A stretch of DNA of 64,000 nucleotides from Chromobotia macracanthus (Eukaryota > Chordata > Actinopteri > Cypriniformes > Botiidae): NCBI GenBank assembly GCA_036877525.1, contig JAZGTH010000072.1, forward strand, positions 4,744,001 through 4,808,000. The letters run 5' to 3'. The first letter of the stretch is position 1. The number at the start of each line of letters is the position of its first letter. This document shows positions 47,901 through 61,349 of the stretch, piece after piece. The translations under genes and the position numbers were made by a program. The notes under the pieces were generated by a model. The model was not told the DNA's origin. It made no database searches and worked only from the letters and a program-made list of their open reading frames with translations.

Positions 47901-50900
47901 TTAAGAAATGCGTCACATGATTAAACTCAAAATCCTGCTATTAGCACAACTGATAGTGCTCTTTAAGAAACTCTGAAAGCTTTTATTGCTGATGTGTGCT
48001 TTTAATCTGGTTATGGAATTAAAGCAGTGAATTCAATTAAGGTGGTAATTTCCTATTTCTTCAGGTTTTTCAGCAGTAAGGCTGTGCAGTCTGTCAAGAA
48101 CGAGGGCCATGGTGTCTAACAGATCAATGGATCTGGATAAATAGGTTTATCAACTTTTAAAAGAAGCGGAAAACACTTTTTATATCTTTTGTTGTTGATG
48201 TCGACGAGTGTGTGTCTAGTGAAACTCGTACGGTATTTTGGTGCAAATTTGTCTGAAATGAACTCTGGATTATTGTACAGTAATGTGTAGCTCTGTTTTT
48301 GTTTTGTGTGTTGGGCTAGTAAATCGTATTTCCACTGTTGTTTATGCATTTAAAGTTGTCAGGTTTCTTGTTCAATCTCTTTTATGCTGTTAATTGATGG
48401 TAATTTTAATATATTTCAATTTCACTTTAATTTTAAAGAACATTTTTAGTATACTTTTGTAAGATAGCAAGTACTGTGTTGGGTCACCACCTGACACCCA
48501 ACGGAAAATCTGGGTACTGAAGCAAAACCAATTAATACCACAGTGAAAGATCAACAAGTCAAAAGTTTTTTAAATATGTTTTTAATGAAGGTTTTATCTG
48601 TATGGGAAGTATATGTAGATCGTGCACTGTGTGTTTATACATGTACAGATTGCCATAGAAACAGCAGACACAAGATCATCTCCAGTACAGCAGTCACAGG
48701 TGTTATATGGAGGGAAGGTCTCAAAGTCAACACATTAGGTGAGAACAGGTGGTGTTGCAGTAAGTTGGTGTATGTTTCTGGAGGAACTTTTGGGACATGA
48801 AGTCAGTGCTGGAGGGCTGTTGTTTCTCCCCCCGCTGACACTTTTGTGTGGCTTTTGTTAAGACAGTGTTGTGTGTGTGGAGAGTAGGTCATGTTTAATA
48901 TATGATAAGAAAGAGTGACTCCAAAGATGTGTAATTCTGTGTGACAAAATTCGTTGCACAAAGAGATATTCCCACCTCCAACTCATGCCATTGGTTGAGC
49001 CCGTGATCATGTGTCAAAAAATAAAACAATGTTTTGATAGCACCAGAGTTTAGACTTTTTTGAAGAATCAACAGAGACTTTATCTGTTAAAGCTTATTTT
49101 AAAGAGCTTGATAGAGCTTGTTTTAAAATTGCAAAAGAATTACACACCTCATCATTAACTTGACATTTCTGTTCTGCTTTACAGATGGGGTCATTTTCAT
49201 AGCAGATACGTAATTTGTGATCATGTTTGGAAAGATATTGGTCATCACACCTGTGACCTTTATGTGGCTCCACAGACGGCCACAGTTAATTCATCAATAG
49301 CTTTCATTCAAGAAACGTTGAAAACGTTTGGTCACTGAACACTAATGTTGATCTTTATCCTGAATTTGTCTGTGCATTGAGTTGCCCATCCATTATTCAG
49401 TGAGGTGTATTGAGTACCTGCCACCTGCCCGGCCCGTCAGCCGCATCATCACACACCTGATCTGCAAACAGACACAGGTGTTCCCGCACATCAGTTTAGC
49501 CTTGAACTGCAAGTTAACCTGTGCACACATACGTGTGTCGTTCATTGAGGTTTGTATGCAGATTTATGCAAGCGTGTGCTTTGTGTTTATTCTTTGTGTT
49601 TCAATGAAGCCGGAAGGTCATTAAAATTCATCAGAGATTTCTGGTCACTTTCTTTCCATTAATTTTTGTTTCCAAATGAAGAGTTTTTCCAAATAGTCTT
49701 CATTCTTTTTCTAATATTAAAACATATGCTTATGAATGTTAGTGCTGGTGTCAGAGCCATTTACAGAATGCTTGCACTTAGCATATTTGTGGCAACAGAT
49801 TTCTCAGAGTGCATCATCTATTCATGGGCTTTCAGAGATACTGGTTCTGTAGAGAATGTAGCAAATCGAGACGTGCAGAAAGGTTGTTTTTGATCAAAGG
49901 CACGTCTCCGTGCATCTCGCGTTTCAGTGTCAGGGATGTACGCGATGTAGCTGTTTTAATGAGCCTTTTCTAGTTAATGTTGCTTTTGATCTGCATGTGA
50001 TCTTGGCGAGTTTAATCTTGGCTAGCTGAGCTAAACTGAGTTTAGTGTCAGAGTCTGTGTGAATTAAGAAGCTCAAGCTGACCAGTTTTCACCAAGCGGA
50101 TTATTAGCAGGCATCACTTTTACTATTAAGATGGAGCTAACAGCCCATCACGCATTTGTGCTGCAGATATTAATGCAACCACAAACCCTGCATGTTGTTG
50201 AGTAGAGGTGTGCTATTACTTCTGAAGCAGCTTTAAACAATGCCTAAACCTGACAAATGTGTATCTTATAGCTTTTTAAAAATATCAGCCCAGAATGTGA
50301 GCTGTTTTGACTTCACCCAGATCACCCAGATCACTTTAGTAACCCAATGTTTATGATTTACATGGGATAATAAACATGCGCACACATGCACAAATATATT
50401 ATCTCCTTTATTTTGTATTACAGAGGTAATAATGTCTGCCTGTGAGTAACCACACTTCAAAACATACAAAATCTTGGCACAGACATGTGTGTCCTTAATG
50501 TCCTCGAGTGTCTCACCATGTGGGCCACGGCCTCTGATAATATCATGTAAACATCCCATGATTACATGCATGTAACAGGATTAAGACTCCTGCCTGCTTG
50601 TCTTTATCATTGCAGGTCTTAGTCGAGCTTTCACAAGCGTTATGATATTGTTGGAGGCAAAGACAGTTTGTTGGTGATGTTTGAGGGTTTTATTATGACA
50701 GTCAAAGCCTGCAGCCAATCACAGACAGCGGAGATAAAAGAACAATGTGTCTGACAATCCTGCTTGTTGTTTGTTCTGCAGGGGTGTGTCCTAAATTCAC
50801 CCTCATTCTGTTCAGATGATGGATTCACTCGTTTGTTTTTAGGCCAGAAACATGCTTGACGCAACATGCGGATGCAAATGTTTGCATTGTGCGCTCCCAT

Positions 50901-53086
50901 TCAACATAATTGGTGTGTGTTCTTGTGTTACTGTTGTGGCAACAAACCTCAGAATACCAGAAGTATTTTCAAACATCTGTGCTGTTTAATCAGGTCTGTT
51001 CATCAGGTAGCTAGGTCAAAGCAGGTTACTAACTAACTAATTAACTAACTTTTATTAACTTGCTCGGTTAATGCTAGAAAAGTGAATTTCTTTTCTTTTT
51101 TGTAGCAAAAACCAAGCAAGTTAGTTTAAGTAACTGACTGTATAAAATGGCAGCAATGCAGGGAATGCGGCGCATGCTCGCCTCCTGTTACGAATTGCAT
51201 TCTGTTACATTACAGAAAGTAACAATGTGTGAAATTGAGCTTGTGGAGCTAGAAGCGCTAGCATTAACACACTTGTATAGAGAATGTTCCTGGCCTCTCA
51301 GTTTGTGTGCATTTGTATGTTTTAAAATGAATTACAATAATACAGCATCATTTAAATGTGCTTTATTGTTTATATAATAAGGATGTTACGTTTTTTGTCT
51401 GGAATGCAGGACCCAGTTTAGTCTTAAAGCAAAGCATACAGATGTTGGAAAATAGAAAACAAACAGCTTAGCGTGCATGAAGCAGATATAGTTCATTTAA
51501 AACGTGTGACCGTGTGTTCACGCTGTGCTTTTTTGCTGCTCTGCAGGACCACCGCTGGGCTGTCCCCAGGTCGCCCGCCTGGGAGATTAAAGGGCGTTTT
51601 CTTCATTTAGTCCTTTAACACCTGCTTTCTCAGGTGGGCAAAAACGCACCATCGAGAGGACAGCTGGGCTGAGCGCTTTATTGAAAAAATATGCTGTATA
51701 AATAGTTTTGAGCAGAAGCTATTTAAAGACCTTTCTGATTCCCCAGAGTCTAAGCTGCTGGCATTTTAGGACATTTGAAAGAAAGGAATCGCAGACAGTG
51801 GAAGAAGATGTCATCCTTAGCAATAGGAAAAGCTTGTTTTTTATAAAGCTTGAACATTAAAGCGTTTTAAGTGTTTCGGCCATATGAATTAGTAACCAGA
51901 GGAAAGAGAAAACTGGAGGAATTCTGGTGCAGAAACGGTGCAGAGGACAGGTCAGGTGAAGCTGTGTCAGAGATCTCTGCGTCCGTCAGCAAAGATCTCT
52001 GTGCTGTCTCCTCCCAGAGGTCAAAGTTCAACCGGTTAGCATGACCCCTGTTAGCACCTGCTGGTAGAAGTCATAACTACCCCGTATGAAAACTGTAAAG
52101 CTGATGCTTTACTTGTGCCTGATTCTTTATTGCAGAGCTCTTAAACGTGTGAAATGGACTTGTTAGCTTTCTTTAGGTCACAGGGCCTGTGTTTATTCTC
52201 AGGGTCCAATCAGCCAATCCGCTTTGTTGTGATGTCGTTTTCAAAACAGTTCCTTAAGGAAAGATGGTAGATGTCACACTTTTATTGAAATGAAAGAGAA
52301 TTCTGACAGTAAGAATTATGCAGGTCTCATAGGTCTTCTTAAGCTCTTCATTCAACAGTAACTGCATCCTGACCTGGCTGTGTCACTCCTGACGCTTCTG
52401 TTTGTGTGATACAAAAACTGACATTATAATTCATGTGTTTTGCTGTTTTGTGTTTTTACATATTTACACTTCATTTGTTTAGAGAGATGGAAGTCCTGCT
52501 AGCAAAGTACATAAAGGTGATATAAAGGTGTTTGTGAGTTTGCTGTATGGAGCCGTAAATACCGCCATTGATTGAAACTAGTGTTGATTGCTAGCTAGTT
52601 TTATTTTGTACATAATTGCACCTGTTCTGCCGTTGTTCGTTTTTATAGCAGGATGAAAATGTACAAGTGTAAACTGTCCGCACACACACACACAGGATCA
52701 CACATATATACATGTGCATGTAAGATAGCAAGGATGTGTGTGCTCTTCTGCATTGGCCATCTGCTGTGGTGTTTGTACTTCAGGTTAGTTACCATGGCTA
52801 CGTTTACTCTACATGTCTTAAAGCTCAGTTCTGATGTTGTGATTAGATCTGAACTGTTTGCATTGACTGTTCACACTCGTGTTTATAAGTCAATAGTTCC
52901 AGTGTGGGATGCATTACTCTGCTCCCGTATGCAGAGATTATAAAGCTGATTTGCTTTACTGTAATGCATTATTTGTCCATGTAATGAGCTCCTGGCACTG
53001 TATAATGCTGAGGTTTCTACAGTGTTTTGTGATGTTGAGGAAATACATATGATTGAGCAGCATTCAGTTGTGAAGATTGGGAATCA
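44994..53086. other. Intronic, no gene recognised
   Basis: About 8 kb almost free of the window's MITE families. It holds a CTCF-like core at 45043-45055, an A run at 45430-45440, a TAACTAACT run at 51029-51050, and a small CA run at 52681-52695. 47080-47830 looks repeat-free and could contain conserved noncoding sequence. No ORF is convincing. Confidence 0.35.
45043..45055 (+). promoter_or_regulatory. CTCF-core-like site
   Basis: TCAGCAGATGGCA matches 12 of 13 positions of the vertebrate CTCF core consensus as I remember it. It sits 50 bases after the long TG repeat. A single motif match is weak evidence. Confidence 0.25.
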
Positions 53087-53330
53087 CAGCTAACAGGAAA
53101 CGTTCTCAGAACATTGGCTAGCATTCTCTAAAAGTTCTTTGAAAGTTATCAAAAACGTTCTCGCAGAAGTGTTAGTAGAACATTTTTTAACTTATGTATC
53201 GTATCAAAAAACATTATTCATAAGTTGTTGTTGGAACATTTAGGAACATTACAGAATTAACAAATAATAACGTTCTTGTAACCAAGAAATAACGTTTTAA
53301 ACAGTGTCTAAAAAAACTGGCGTTTTAATT
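53087..53330 (+). mobile_element. CCCAGCTAACA MITE, right end lost
   Basis: Starts CAGCTAACAGGAAACGTTCT and follows the family to AATAACGTTTTAAACAGTG. Confidence 0.8.
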
Positions 53331-54009
53331 GCTTTCAGGCATACATATACGTATGCATGTATATATTAAACCTCAGTATGAATGTGTCTGTCCTTTCTGT
53401 GCCCTTCCTGTATTCATGTGAATCTGACACCTTGTCTTGTTTATCATCTTCTTTCACTCTTTCTCGTTTTCCTTGCAAACAGAGCAGATAATTGTGTTAC
53501 TGTGCAGCATGAATCACCAATGCAGCCATGTGAGAAATCATGACGGAGTCTGACCGCTGACTCTGGATCAGCGTCTCTCCTACTGAATTCATCACTCAAG
53601 TCTGTTTGCACTGTTTTTTAACTGACCTCGTGTTCTGTGACCTCACACTTGATTTTCTGCCGCTTATCGATCTGCGACGTTGTTTTAAATGATGGACACT
53701 CAATTAGTCTGTTTGAAGTCTTTGAATCACACTGAGACGTGACTGTCGATCTGTGCAGATCTGATGCCTTTTAACGTGTACATATTTATTTGTTTTTAAC
53801 TGATAATCGCTGCAAATATAGATTGTGTATGTGAACTTACCCCCATACAGTTTCATGCAGACACACTCATCAGTGCACTTATTAGTATGAATGTTTGCTT
53901 TTCTCTTACAGCTCAGCTGCTAGTGTGAATCATGAGTTGCATAAAATGCATAAATATAAATGTGTGCTTTAAACCTTCTAAGTTTGTTGTTGTGATGCTT
54001 AATAATTTT
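53331..54009. other. Intronic, no feature recognised
   Basis: No gene or repeat supported. Confidence 0.35.
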
Positions 54010-54280
54010 AGCTAACGGAACAGTTATCAAAATGTTATTACAGTAACGTTAGTAGAACTTTTAACATATATTTACAAAAACATTATTCTTAAGTTGTAAA
54101 AATACAACTATAAATAACATTATTCATAAACGTTAGAGAATTAAAAAAAATGAATTGACATTTTTTAATAATGTTCTTAATACAATGTCTAAAAAACTGA
54201 ATGTTTTGAATTTTCCAAGAACTAGATATATAACTCACTTAAAGGACACGTTAGGGAAACAGTTACAGTTTGTTAGCTGG
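54010..54280 (+). mobile_element. CCCAGCTAACA MITE, diverged complete copy
   Basis: Starts AGCTAACGGAACAGTTATC, lacking the usual GTTCTCAGAACATTGG block, and ends TTACAGTTTGTTAGCTGG. Confidence 0.7.
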
Positions 54281-57037
54281 AAACACTTCTGTTTTAACTC
54301 TTAAGCAATACAGACTTTCTGTTTTTTGGTTTGTATTGTATATGCATTATCTGCGTTGCAGAGGTGCATAGCTGCAGCAAGATGAATTTTGCATGCTAGC
54401 ATGAGTCCAGAAAACTTTCCAGACTGCGTTTTAATATTTGACCAAGAATTTGCATCTCCAGCAGACAAAACGAGTCATTTATAATTGTGAGACTCATGCG
54501 CAAGCATTAGCCCCAAAGTTAGCTTCAGAGGACCTCAGATGGCTGGATGTGTGTTTTAGGGTTTCTGGTGACAGGTGGTAAGACAAATGTGTGTGAAAGT
54601 GATTAAGTGAGTGGAGTGGGACGGATTAGAGCTCAAATATTTTCCCTGGAACAACTGTTAGCCAGAGGGTCAGGGGAGGTTAGCGAAAGAGCAAAGTTTC
54701 TTGTCAACTCTTTGTCTTTTCTTATTCATTACGGATCATCAGGTGTTTTTTAACCTGCGTCAGTGCTAAGCACCGAGTCTGTGATGAAGAGTCGTGTTTA
54801 TTTCCTAATTAAGGTTCATAATCCAGAACGCTGTCATAAACTGCTGCTGTAATTGTTTTGTTCCGCTCATTATGAGGTGGTAATTGAGGGGCGCTGGGGT
54901 GGAGAATTTGTAGCTGTTTACTTTGCAGAGTCCAGACCGTCACTTTACATAACCTGTTGTCCTCGAAAGACACGCAGAAATTCCCAGCGAACACCAAACC
55001 ATTTTTAACGTTGCATTTTAGTAGCAGTTCAGTGTTTAAAGAACGTTCTAAAAAGCACACAGTAAAACCAGAGCAAGCAAAAATATTTTGGAGAAAACAG
55101 GTTTTTAAAAGATAATTACAAAAATAATATGAATATAGAAAAAAATTATAATATTAACATATAATAATAAGTATTATATATACGTAAACATCAAATACAT
55201 GAAATGTAAAAAAAAAAATGTTATATGACTTTCTTAGTAAGTTAGTTAGTTGTAAAGTTCAGCTTGCTGCATATAGTTCTGTTTATTCATACACAGCTAG
55301 CCAAGCAGATGGAGGTAATATTCCTAAAGAAGCTGAGTTATGTTAGTACTGTAGGTTAGTACTTTAAGTTTGCTGTTTTTTGATCCAACAGGGTGTTTAC
55401 GTAACTTGTTTTCCTGCGAACAGAAATGGGGTCCTGGCATGCAGCACTGTTTTCCCATTTGAGCTCTCCACCCCAGACTGCAGCCCGGCCTCTCACAGAC
55501 TGCCACATGGGTTTCAGCCCAGCCCTGTTAGCCCAGCTCATCAGCCAGTGTTAGACAGGGTACGGCCGGATGAGAGACAGCTGTTGTGATGTAGCTCCCA
55601 GTCGCCACATACACACACTCAACACCAACAATTCATTCAGTGCATTACTGGCTGCTTTCTTCTGCTGTGTTGAATGATTGGTATTTTTCTCTTGTTCTCT
55701 CTTTCTGTTTCCTTCTCTCTGTTTCTCCCCGTCTCTTGCCCTCCTTCTCTCTCCAGTGTTCTGTGAGCAGAATAGCAATTGCAGAATTGTGAGACATCAG
55801 AGTCATTGTGTCTTAAATCATTCTGTCCAGACGTGCACACCTGCTGCTAAATGCGTCCTGTCGTAACCGTGTTTTGTTGCTAAAAGCTGCCTGCCCACCT
55901 CACCGTTTAAGGTCTGCTCGGTCTCTGTCATTGGTTTTGAAGTATTTTTCCTCACTGTACATTTGTCCCGCCACACAGTTTTAGCCTGTCTCCGCCGGGC
56001 AAACAATAGCTCTACAAATGTTGTGTTTTCGTGCAGTTTATTTGGATAAACTTGTAAGTGTCATTTTAAAATTGATCTGTGGCTCAGCCAACTCATAATA
56101 AAACTAGATTTGACTAGACTTTTTCTGAAGAAATAGAGAGTGGTAAGCTGATGTAAAATGAGGCCAAGAAGGTTAGCACGTTGCTATGTGGTTGCTAGGG
56201 CGTTGCTAGGGCAGTTTGTAAGTGGTTTCCTACTGGAACAGGATAAAAGGGCCCTCCCTTATGTCTGGAATATTTTGGTGTCTAGATATTGGGTTTCTAA
56301 AATTGTAGGTCTAATTGCCTAAATATGTAATTGACCTCTGTTACTCAAAGCCATTTCATTTGGCATCCAGGCATTTATATCAATAGCACAAATATGCAGG
56401 ACAGGTTATATGCCAAAGTTTAACTCAATGCACTTTTGTCCCACTAATTTAAACAAACACAAACAAAAAATGAAGACAAACTCATTTTTATGTGATCAGA
56501 ACCTATACATACACAGTGTAGATATACATACTGGAATACACGTACAGATCACTAAATTAATACATGCAGAATTCAATAAATCAGTGTGGGTAGCTGCATA
56601 AATAAATATAACTGGATTAACGGAGGGATGAAATCTTTTTCTGCGTATCTTAATCCTTTCCTGGCTTTGAACTCCAGCTAGCTTCCGTTCTGAAAGAGGA
56701 AAGCTGTGTTTGTGTACATCCGTCTGTCGGGAAGCAGACCTGCTCTCTCCTTTAAGAAGCCCTGAAGCATGAAGTGCTGTTAAATTACATATCATTTGCT
56801 CGTCTTTTCATTGGGCCTAAATGGGGCTGTAATGAACCTTTGCCATCTCTCTTGATCTTTCCGTGCCTTCTGATAGTGAGAATAGTCGATGATTGTGTGT
56901 GTCTGTGTGTACGTGCGTCGAGGGCCGAGCAACATTGGAATCTTTCCTTTGCGATCTAAAAGGTCTGAATAAAATGACTGATTTTCTTTATATTTTTACA
57001 GACGCCAAGAGTGTAGGACAGAGGTCTGCACCTTCTG
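54281..57037. other. Intronic, no gene recognised
   Basis: 54720-54900 is a repeat-free block with TTCCTAATTAAGG and GGTGGTAATTGAGG words, a weak regulatory candidate. A TTGCTAGG repeat lies at 56178-56215. Nothing else. Confidence 0.35.
56165..56230. repeat. TTGCTAGG-type short repeat
   Basis: ATGTGGTTGCTAGGGCGTTG followed by CTAGGGCAG; same motif as 30896 and, inverted, 59090. Confidence 0.6.
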
Positions 57038-57367
57038 CCCAGCAAACAGGGAACGTTCTCAGAATTTTGGCTGATGAAAGTTGTCAAGAAATGGTCTTGC
57101 AGTAACGTTAGTATTTAGTATTTAAATACAGAACTAAAAAAATGTTCTTATAACCATGCAATAACGTCAAACAACATCTAAAAACTGCACGTTTTGAGCA
57201 TTGAAAGCTCTCTTGGCTTTGTAGACTTGGCTTGTTGGTTTGGATAAAAGTGTGTAAATGAATAAATGTAAATGTAAATAAATAAAATTTCCTAGAAATA
57301 AAAAAAAACGTTTTTAACATTTGTTACTTCATTAAAATGTTCTTGCATTGTAAAATTGTTAGCTGGG
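57038..57367 (+). mobile_element. CCCAGCTAACA MITE with an inserted tail-like segment
   Basis: Starts CCCAGCAAACAGGGAACGTT and ends TAAAATTGTTAGCTGGG. Between about 57215 and 57300 the interior is replaced by TTGGATAAAAGTGTGTAAAT and ATAAATGTAAATGTAAATAA, a sequence common in fish repeats and absent from the other copies. Confidence 0.8.
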
Positions 57368-57669
57368 TGTGCCCCAGAAAACACTCGACAACATTTGAAA
57401 GTGTCTTGCAGTGGGAATGCGTGTGATTGCCTCATGGAGAGTTTAACTAGTTAAGTGATTAACTGGTTGAGGATCAGTGTTTGATGTGTTTGTTTATGGA
57501 GTGTGTACTGTTCAACTGGGACAGCACGTATGGCCCAGAGGGGCGGGCAAAAACACGTGAACGCAACACTCGAGTGTTCAGCCTTTGAGCGGTGGTGCAA
57601 ATGAGGACAGCGGTACACAAATCCTCCATGCAACATCCTTTCCATGTTAAAACGAAGCAGAGCTGAAAG

Positions 57670-57752
57670 TGAAACGTTCCTAGAATGGTTTGGTAACATA
57701 ATGGAAACATTAGGAAAATGTTCTTGCAACCTAAAATTATTAGCTGAGTTTT
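57670..57752 (+). mobile_element. CCCAGCTAACA MITE, right end only
   Basis: AACGTTCCTAGAATGG, ATGGAAACATTAGGAAAATG and TTCTTGCAACCTAAAATTAT, ending near TTAGCTGAG. Confidence 0.7.
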
Positions 57753-58615
57753 GTAAACACCCTGTAGCCATTTTCTAAGTCTAAGTGTGTCTCTTTCAGT
57801 CTGTGTGTTGTAGTTAGTGGTGCGGTGGGGATGATGTAGTCCAGTGACAGATGAAGTCTGGTTGGCGCGTGTGAAGCTGTTTGATTGGTCTGAATGCATG
57901 CAGGGTAACAGACAGACATCTGTTTCTGCAGCAGACAGATCGCAATTTATTTTTCCACATAAGAACTCCAGAAAGAGGTTCAGCTTTGCAGCATTGTGTT
58001 GTTGATTATGAGAACTGCTTGAAGTCCACACAGAGATGTGCTGGTCCCTTTGTTTACCTGATTCCCTCTGTGTTCACATTAGTGCATCTGTGCATGTTTT
58101 GCTCTTCAGACATGTTGTAAATGGATCTTTTGTTCACTGCAGCATGTCATTTTCTCACACGGCACCTCGCCTTCTCTGAAACCTTCATGTTTTAGGAATA
58201 TTGTCTCTGGGTGACGGGGGCAGCTGGGAGTTGTTTGTCAGCTGACCCACTTCGGTTTGATTATGAATTAAAATTGAATGATGGAGTCTGAGATTGCCAA
58301 TTAAAAATGCATGCGGCGCCACGGTCGGGACCGAAAGGCCAAATGCAGCGTCGCCTCGGGCCTCCTACAGGAAATAATAATGCACTACTGGGCCTTTTTA
58401 AATGGATTTTAGCTTGTGTTTCTTAAGTGATCCTATTGTCATTGTTGCTAAGAGAAATGCTGAGGTAAGTGTAGCGTGACAAACTTCCTCTGACTGCAGT
58501 ATTAAATGTTAAAGCTAATAAAGTGTCGTCCGTCTTCTTGACTGTTTCAAAATCACCGCACCTGCCCTCCGGCCTGCTGTTTTCACTCTTTCTCTGCATA
58601 TTTAAAAAAACGCTC
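57753..58615. other. Intronic, possible conserved block at 58230-58420
   Basis: No gene. 58230-58420 stands out (GATTATGAATTAAAATTGAA, AATTAAAAATGCATGCGGCG, GTCGGGACCGAAAGGCC). Confidence 0.35.
58230..58420. promoter_or_regulatory. Candidate conserved noncoding element
   Basis: Repeat-free block combining homeodomain-type AATTAAAA words with a GC-rich CpG-containing centre and ATAATAATGCACTAC, unlike the surrounding AT-rich intron. By-eye call. Confidence 0.3.
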
Positions 58616-58808
58616 TTAAAGGGATAGTGCACCCAAAAACTTCTGAGGAACACAAAAGAAGATATTTTGAAGCATGCTGGTAACCAAACAACACCTTTAC
58701 TGTATGGACACAAAACCACTGAAACTCAAAAAATATTCTTTTGTGTTTCATGAAAGAATTAAGTCAAACAGGATTGGAATGAGGGTGAGTAAATGATGGA
58801 ATAGTTTT
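58616..58808. mobile_element. TTAAAGGGATAG MITE copy
   Basis: Starts TTAAAGGGATAGTGCACCCA and carries GAACACAAAAGAAGATATTT and the GAGGGTGAGTAAATGATGG block near the end. The right tip is degenerate. Confidence 0.75.
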
Positions 58809-59080
58809 TATATGTTTCTAATATCGTGCACCTACATTACTTTCTCCTGGTTGTTTTCGTCACTGTTTGTCACTGATTTTTACTAGGGTTAGGGTGTTTT
58901 CAAATCTCTGTTACACTTTGGGGCGTAACTTGTGTGCATCCTTCGTTCTATACAGATAAAACATGCAGTTTGTAAAAGAAACGAGTGCTTTTAATGTATT
59001 AATGAACTGTTAAAAAGAGAGCATAAACCAAATCTAGTGATCCAAACATGATATCAACTAATCAATTAATCCGAACACCC

Positions 59081-59190
59081 TAGCAACGCCATAGCAACCA
59101 CCTAAACACTGGCTCTTATCTTAAGTGTGTTTCTGTCTTCAAGAATATGTAGGATTGGCCCTCTTTCGTAAGGTGTGCATCTAACACGAT
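59081..59190. repeat. CCTAGCAAC-type repeat, inverted relative to 56165
   Basis: CACCCTAGCAACGCCATAGC followed by AACCACCTAAACACTGG. The boundary to the right is uncertain. Confidence 0.5.
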
Positions 59191-59509
59191 GTAGTTTATG
59201 TACGTTCAGAGAGTTTTGGCTGTCACCGTGTAAATAAACTGTGGCCGACTGTATCTGAGTTGTGAATTTCACTTCAGTGTAGCTAACATGATTAATGTGA
59301 AACCATTTTTCTTGAGCTTATTATGAAGCAGCTCTCATTAGCTGCACCGGTGTGAAGCAGAACTCATTAACCGCGTCCGTGCTGCTTTGAGTGACACCAA
59401 ACAATTACTAATAACCAGATAATCAGAGATTTAAGTAGTAAACAGTTATAGAAGGTTTTCGTCAGACAGTTTTTGCACTATGCCAGATCTCTTTTTGCCA
59501 ACAAGAAAC

Positions 59510-59730
59510 TTAAAGGAATAGTTCACCCAGAAATGAAATGTCTGTCATAAACACAATACAATTTCTGCAACCTATGAAAGCCATGGGCTGTCAAGCTCTA
59601 AAAAGCACAACAAGGGAATAAAAGCAGCCCATATGACTTAGACTTTATATCTGAAGGCATCTAAAGCTGTTTGAGGGTTCTGAGTGATGAACAGGTTCAT
59701 GTTTAATGCTCTGTTCACAAAGAACTGTCA
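59510..59730. mobile_element. TTAAAGGAATAGTTCACCC repeat, second interior type
   Basis: The tip TTAAAGGAATAGTTCACCCA is shared with the GGGATAG family, but the interior (AAGCAGCCCATATGACTTAG, ATCTGAAGGCATCTAAAGC) is different, so this is a related family sharing ends. The right end is not found. Confidence 0.6.
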
Positions 59731-60630
59731 TTGTGTGGACAGACTCTTTAAAAAACAGTTTTTCTGTGTTTCTTGGATAAACTAACAGCATATGATTCAG
59801 TTGAGAAAACACAGAGAATTTTGTGACGCTTTTGTGTGAACTTTCTTTCTATAAATCTTTTTTAGATGCGATTTGAATACAGCTTATGTGTGCGGATTCA
59901 TTTCCCCCTCATTTCCTGTCTTTTCTCCTCAATTCTTATCAATAAAAACAGTGAAAAGATGAGAAATTAAAACCTCAGAAGCTCAACACAATTCGCTTTG
60001 TAGCAACGCTACTCAGAGCTCGAGGATCACAGGCACTTTATAGTGGCTAAGTCGCTCTAGAGACGGAGGTGTTGAGTTTGCTTTTGTTGAGTTTAGCTGG
60101 GACTCAAATCAGCATGCGCAAGAGGAGATGCTTCATCTTAGCAGCAGACGTGCAGCGAGACACCTTGTGAGTTCGACTTCACCAGAATAACACTGTTTTG
60201 CAGGAAAAGAGCTAGAGTGGTGAAGAATCATTTCCTGTCGACATTGTAGGAGTTCTGATATATTTTATCCAACATTGATTTTATTTTCCTTCTTCGTTGA
60301 TGTTTTTTCTCCTGTCTGTTGATCTGTGTCCTCCTCTTCACTGAATGAGTTTCATCTCGACTTAGAAACAAAACTATCACAACTTGGATTGTTTTCTTGA
60401 GGAAGCGACAGTAAAGAACGCCAGAAACTGGACGAAATTGCTTCACAAGCGGTCTGCCGTTCCAAATGGAGTGGCGTGGGTAGCGCCTAGAAATCTGTTT
60501 GTATGTTCTCTTCCTCTTTTCATTCAAAGACACAATCGTCTATAGATATCATCCATACATTGTCACCCCCTACATAAACAGTTTAACAGCAGTGTGATAC
60601 ACATAGAGTGCATTAATAAGGGTGGCCACA
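59731..60630. other. Intronic, no feature recognised
   Basis: A 101-codon minus-strand ORF (60228-60533), rich in K and R, has no recognisable domain. Confidence 0.35.
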
Positions 60631-60790
60631 CTTTTATAAAGAAGTTGCTTCACGATGCTGTAGAAGAACTGTTTGGCTGAATGGTTCCATAAAGAACCAT
60701 AGAACCTTTCTGTTGACAGAAAGGCTCACTGTAGTGGAAAGGAGTTCTAGGTTTTAATAAGATGTTCTATCAAAAAAGGAACTTTTATTC
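60631..60790. mobile_element. Diverged AAAGGTTCTTT MITE copy
   Basis: ATGGTTCCATAAAGAACCAT, AGAACCTTTCTGTTG and GTAGTGGAAAGG correspond to the complete copy at 38250-38478. Followed by a 21-bp near-duplication (TTGGCAGGGCAAGTGG / TCGACAGGGCAAATAC) at about 60810-60852. Confidence 0.6.
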
Positions 60791-61349
60791 TAGTGGGGGC
60801 CAGTGAAATATTGGCAGGGCAAGTGGAAATATCGACAGGGCAAATACAAATATGAACTGCTGGCCTGACCTGACCTATCCAACAGAAAAACATCATTATT
60901 GCCGTGCGCCGGAAAATCAGGATGATACAGCGTCTCACAGCGTCTCAGTCTCACAGACAGCTGTTCAGTGTGAGCATCATGTGATGAAGGTTTATTCTGA
61001 GGTAATTGTAACCTCTGAGGAGTTCAGCTGATGTGTCTGTCAGACAGACAGCGAGACAGTCCATATGGGTAGAGAGTGTGTGTGTATCCAGTGTGTCAGT
61101 CTGAAAGATAAAACACTGACGTCTGATGGTTGTATCAGGTCAGTGTGTCTGAGCAAGAGAGAGATGACAGAGTTCAAAGGTTACAGCAACACTGATTTAG
61201 AATTTGGTATCTTGTAGAAAATGGACAGAATGACGGTTTGTCATTTTGTTGCAGTTGGTACAAAATAGGGCCTGAAACTCTTAAAAATTAAGTCACTTTT
61301 GATGTTTTTCATCAACCTTTACAAAGTGTTTATCAACTTTGTAATTATC

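Noticed and set aside
57474..58031. 185-codon minus-strand ORF
   Set aside because: Longest non-repeat ORF but it overlaps a MITE right end, has no domain and no codon signal; consistent with chance.
58886..58896. Telomere-like AGGGTTAGGG
   Set aside because: Under two repeat units; chance occurrence.
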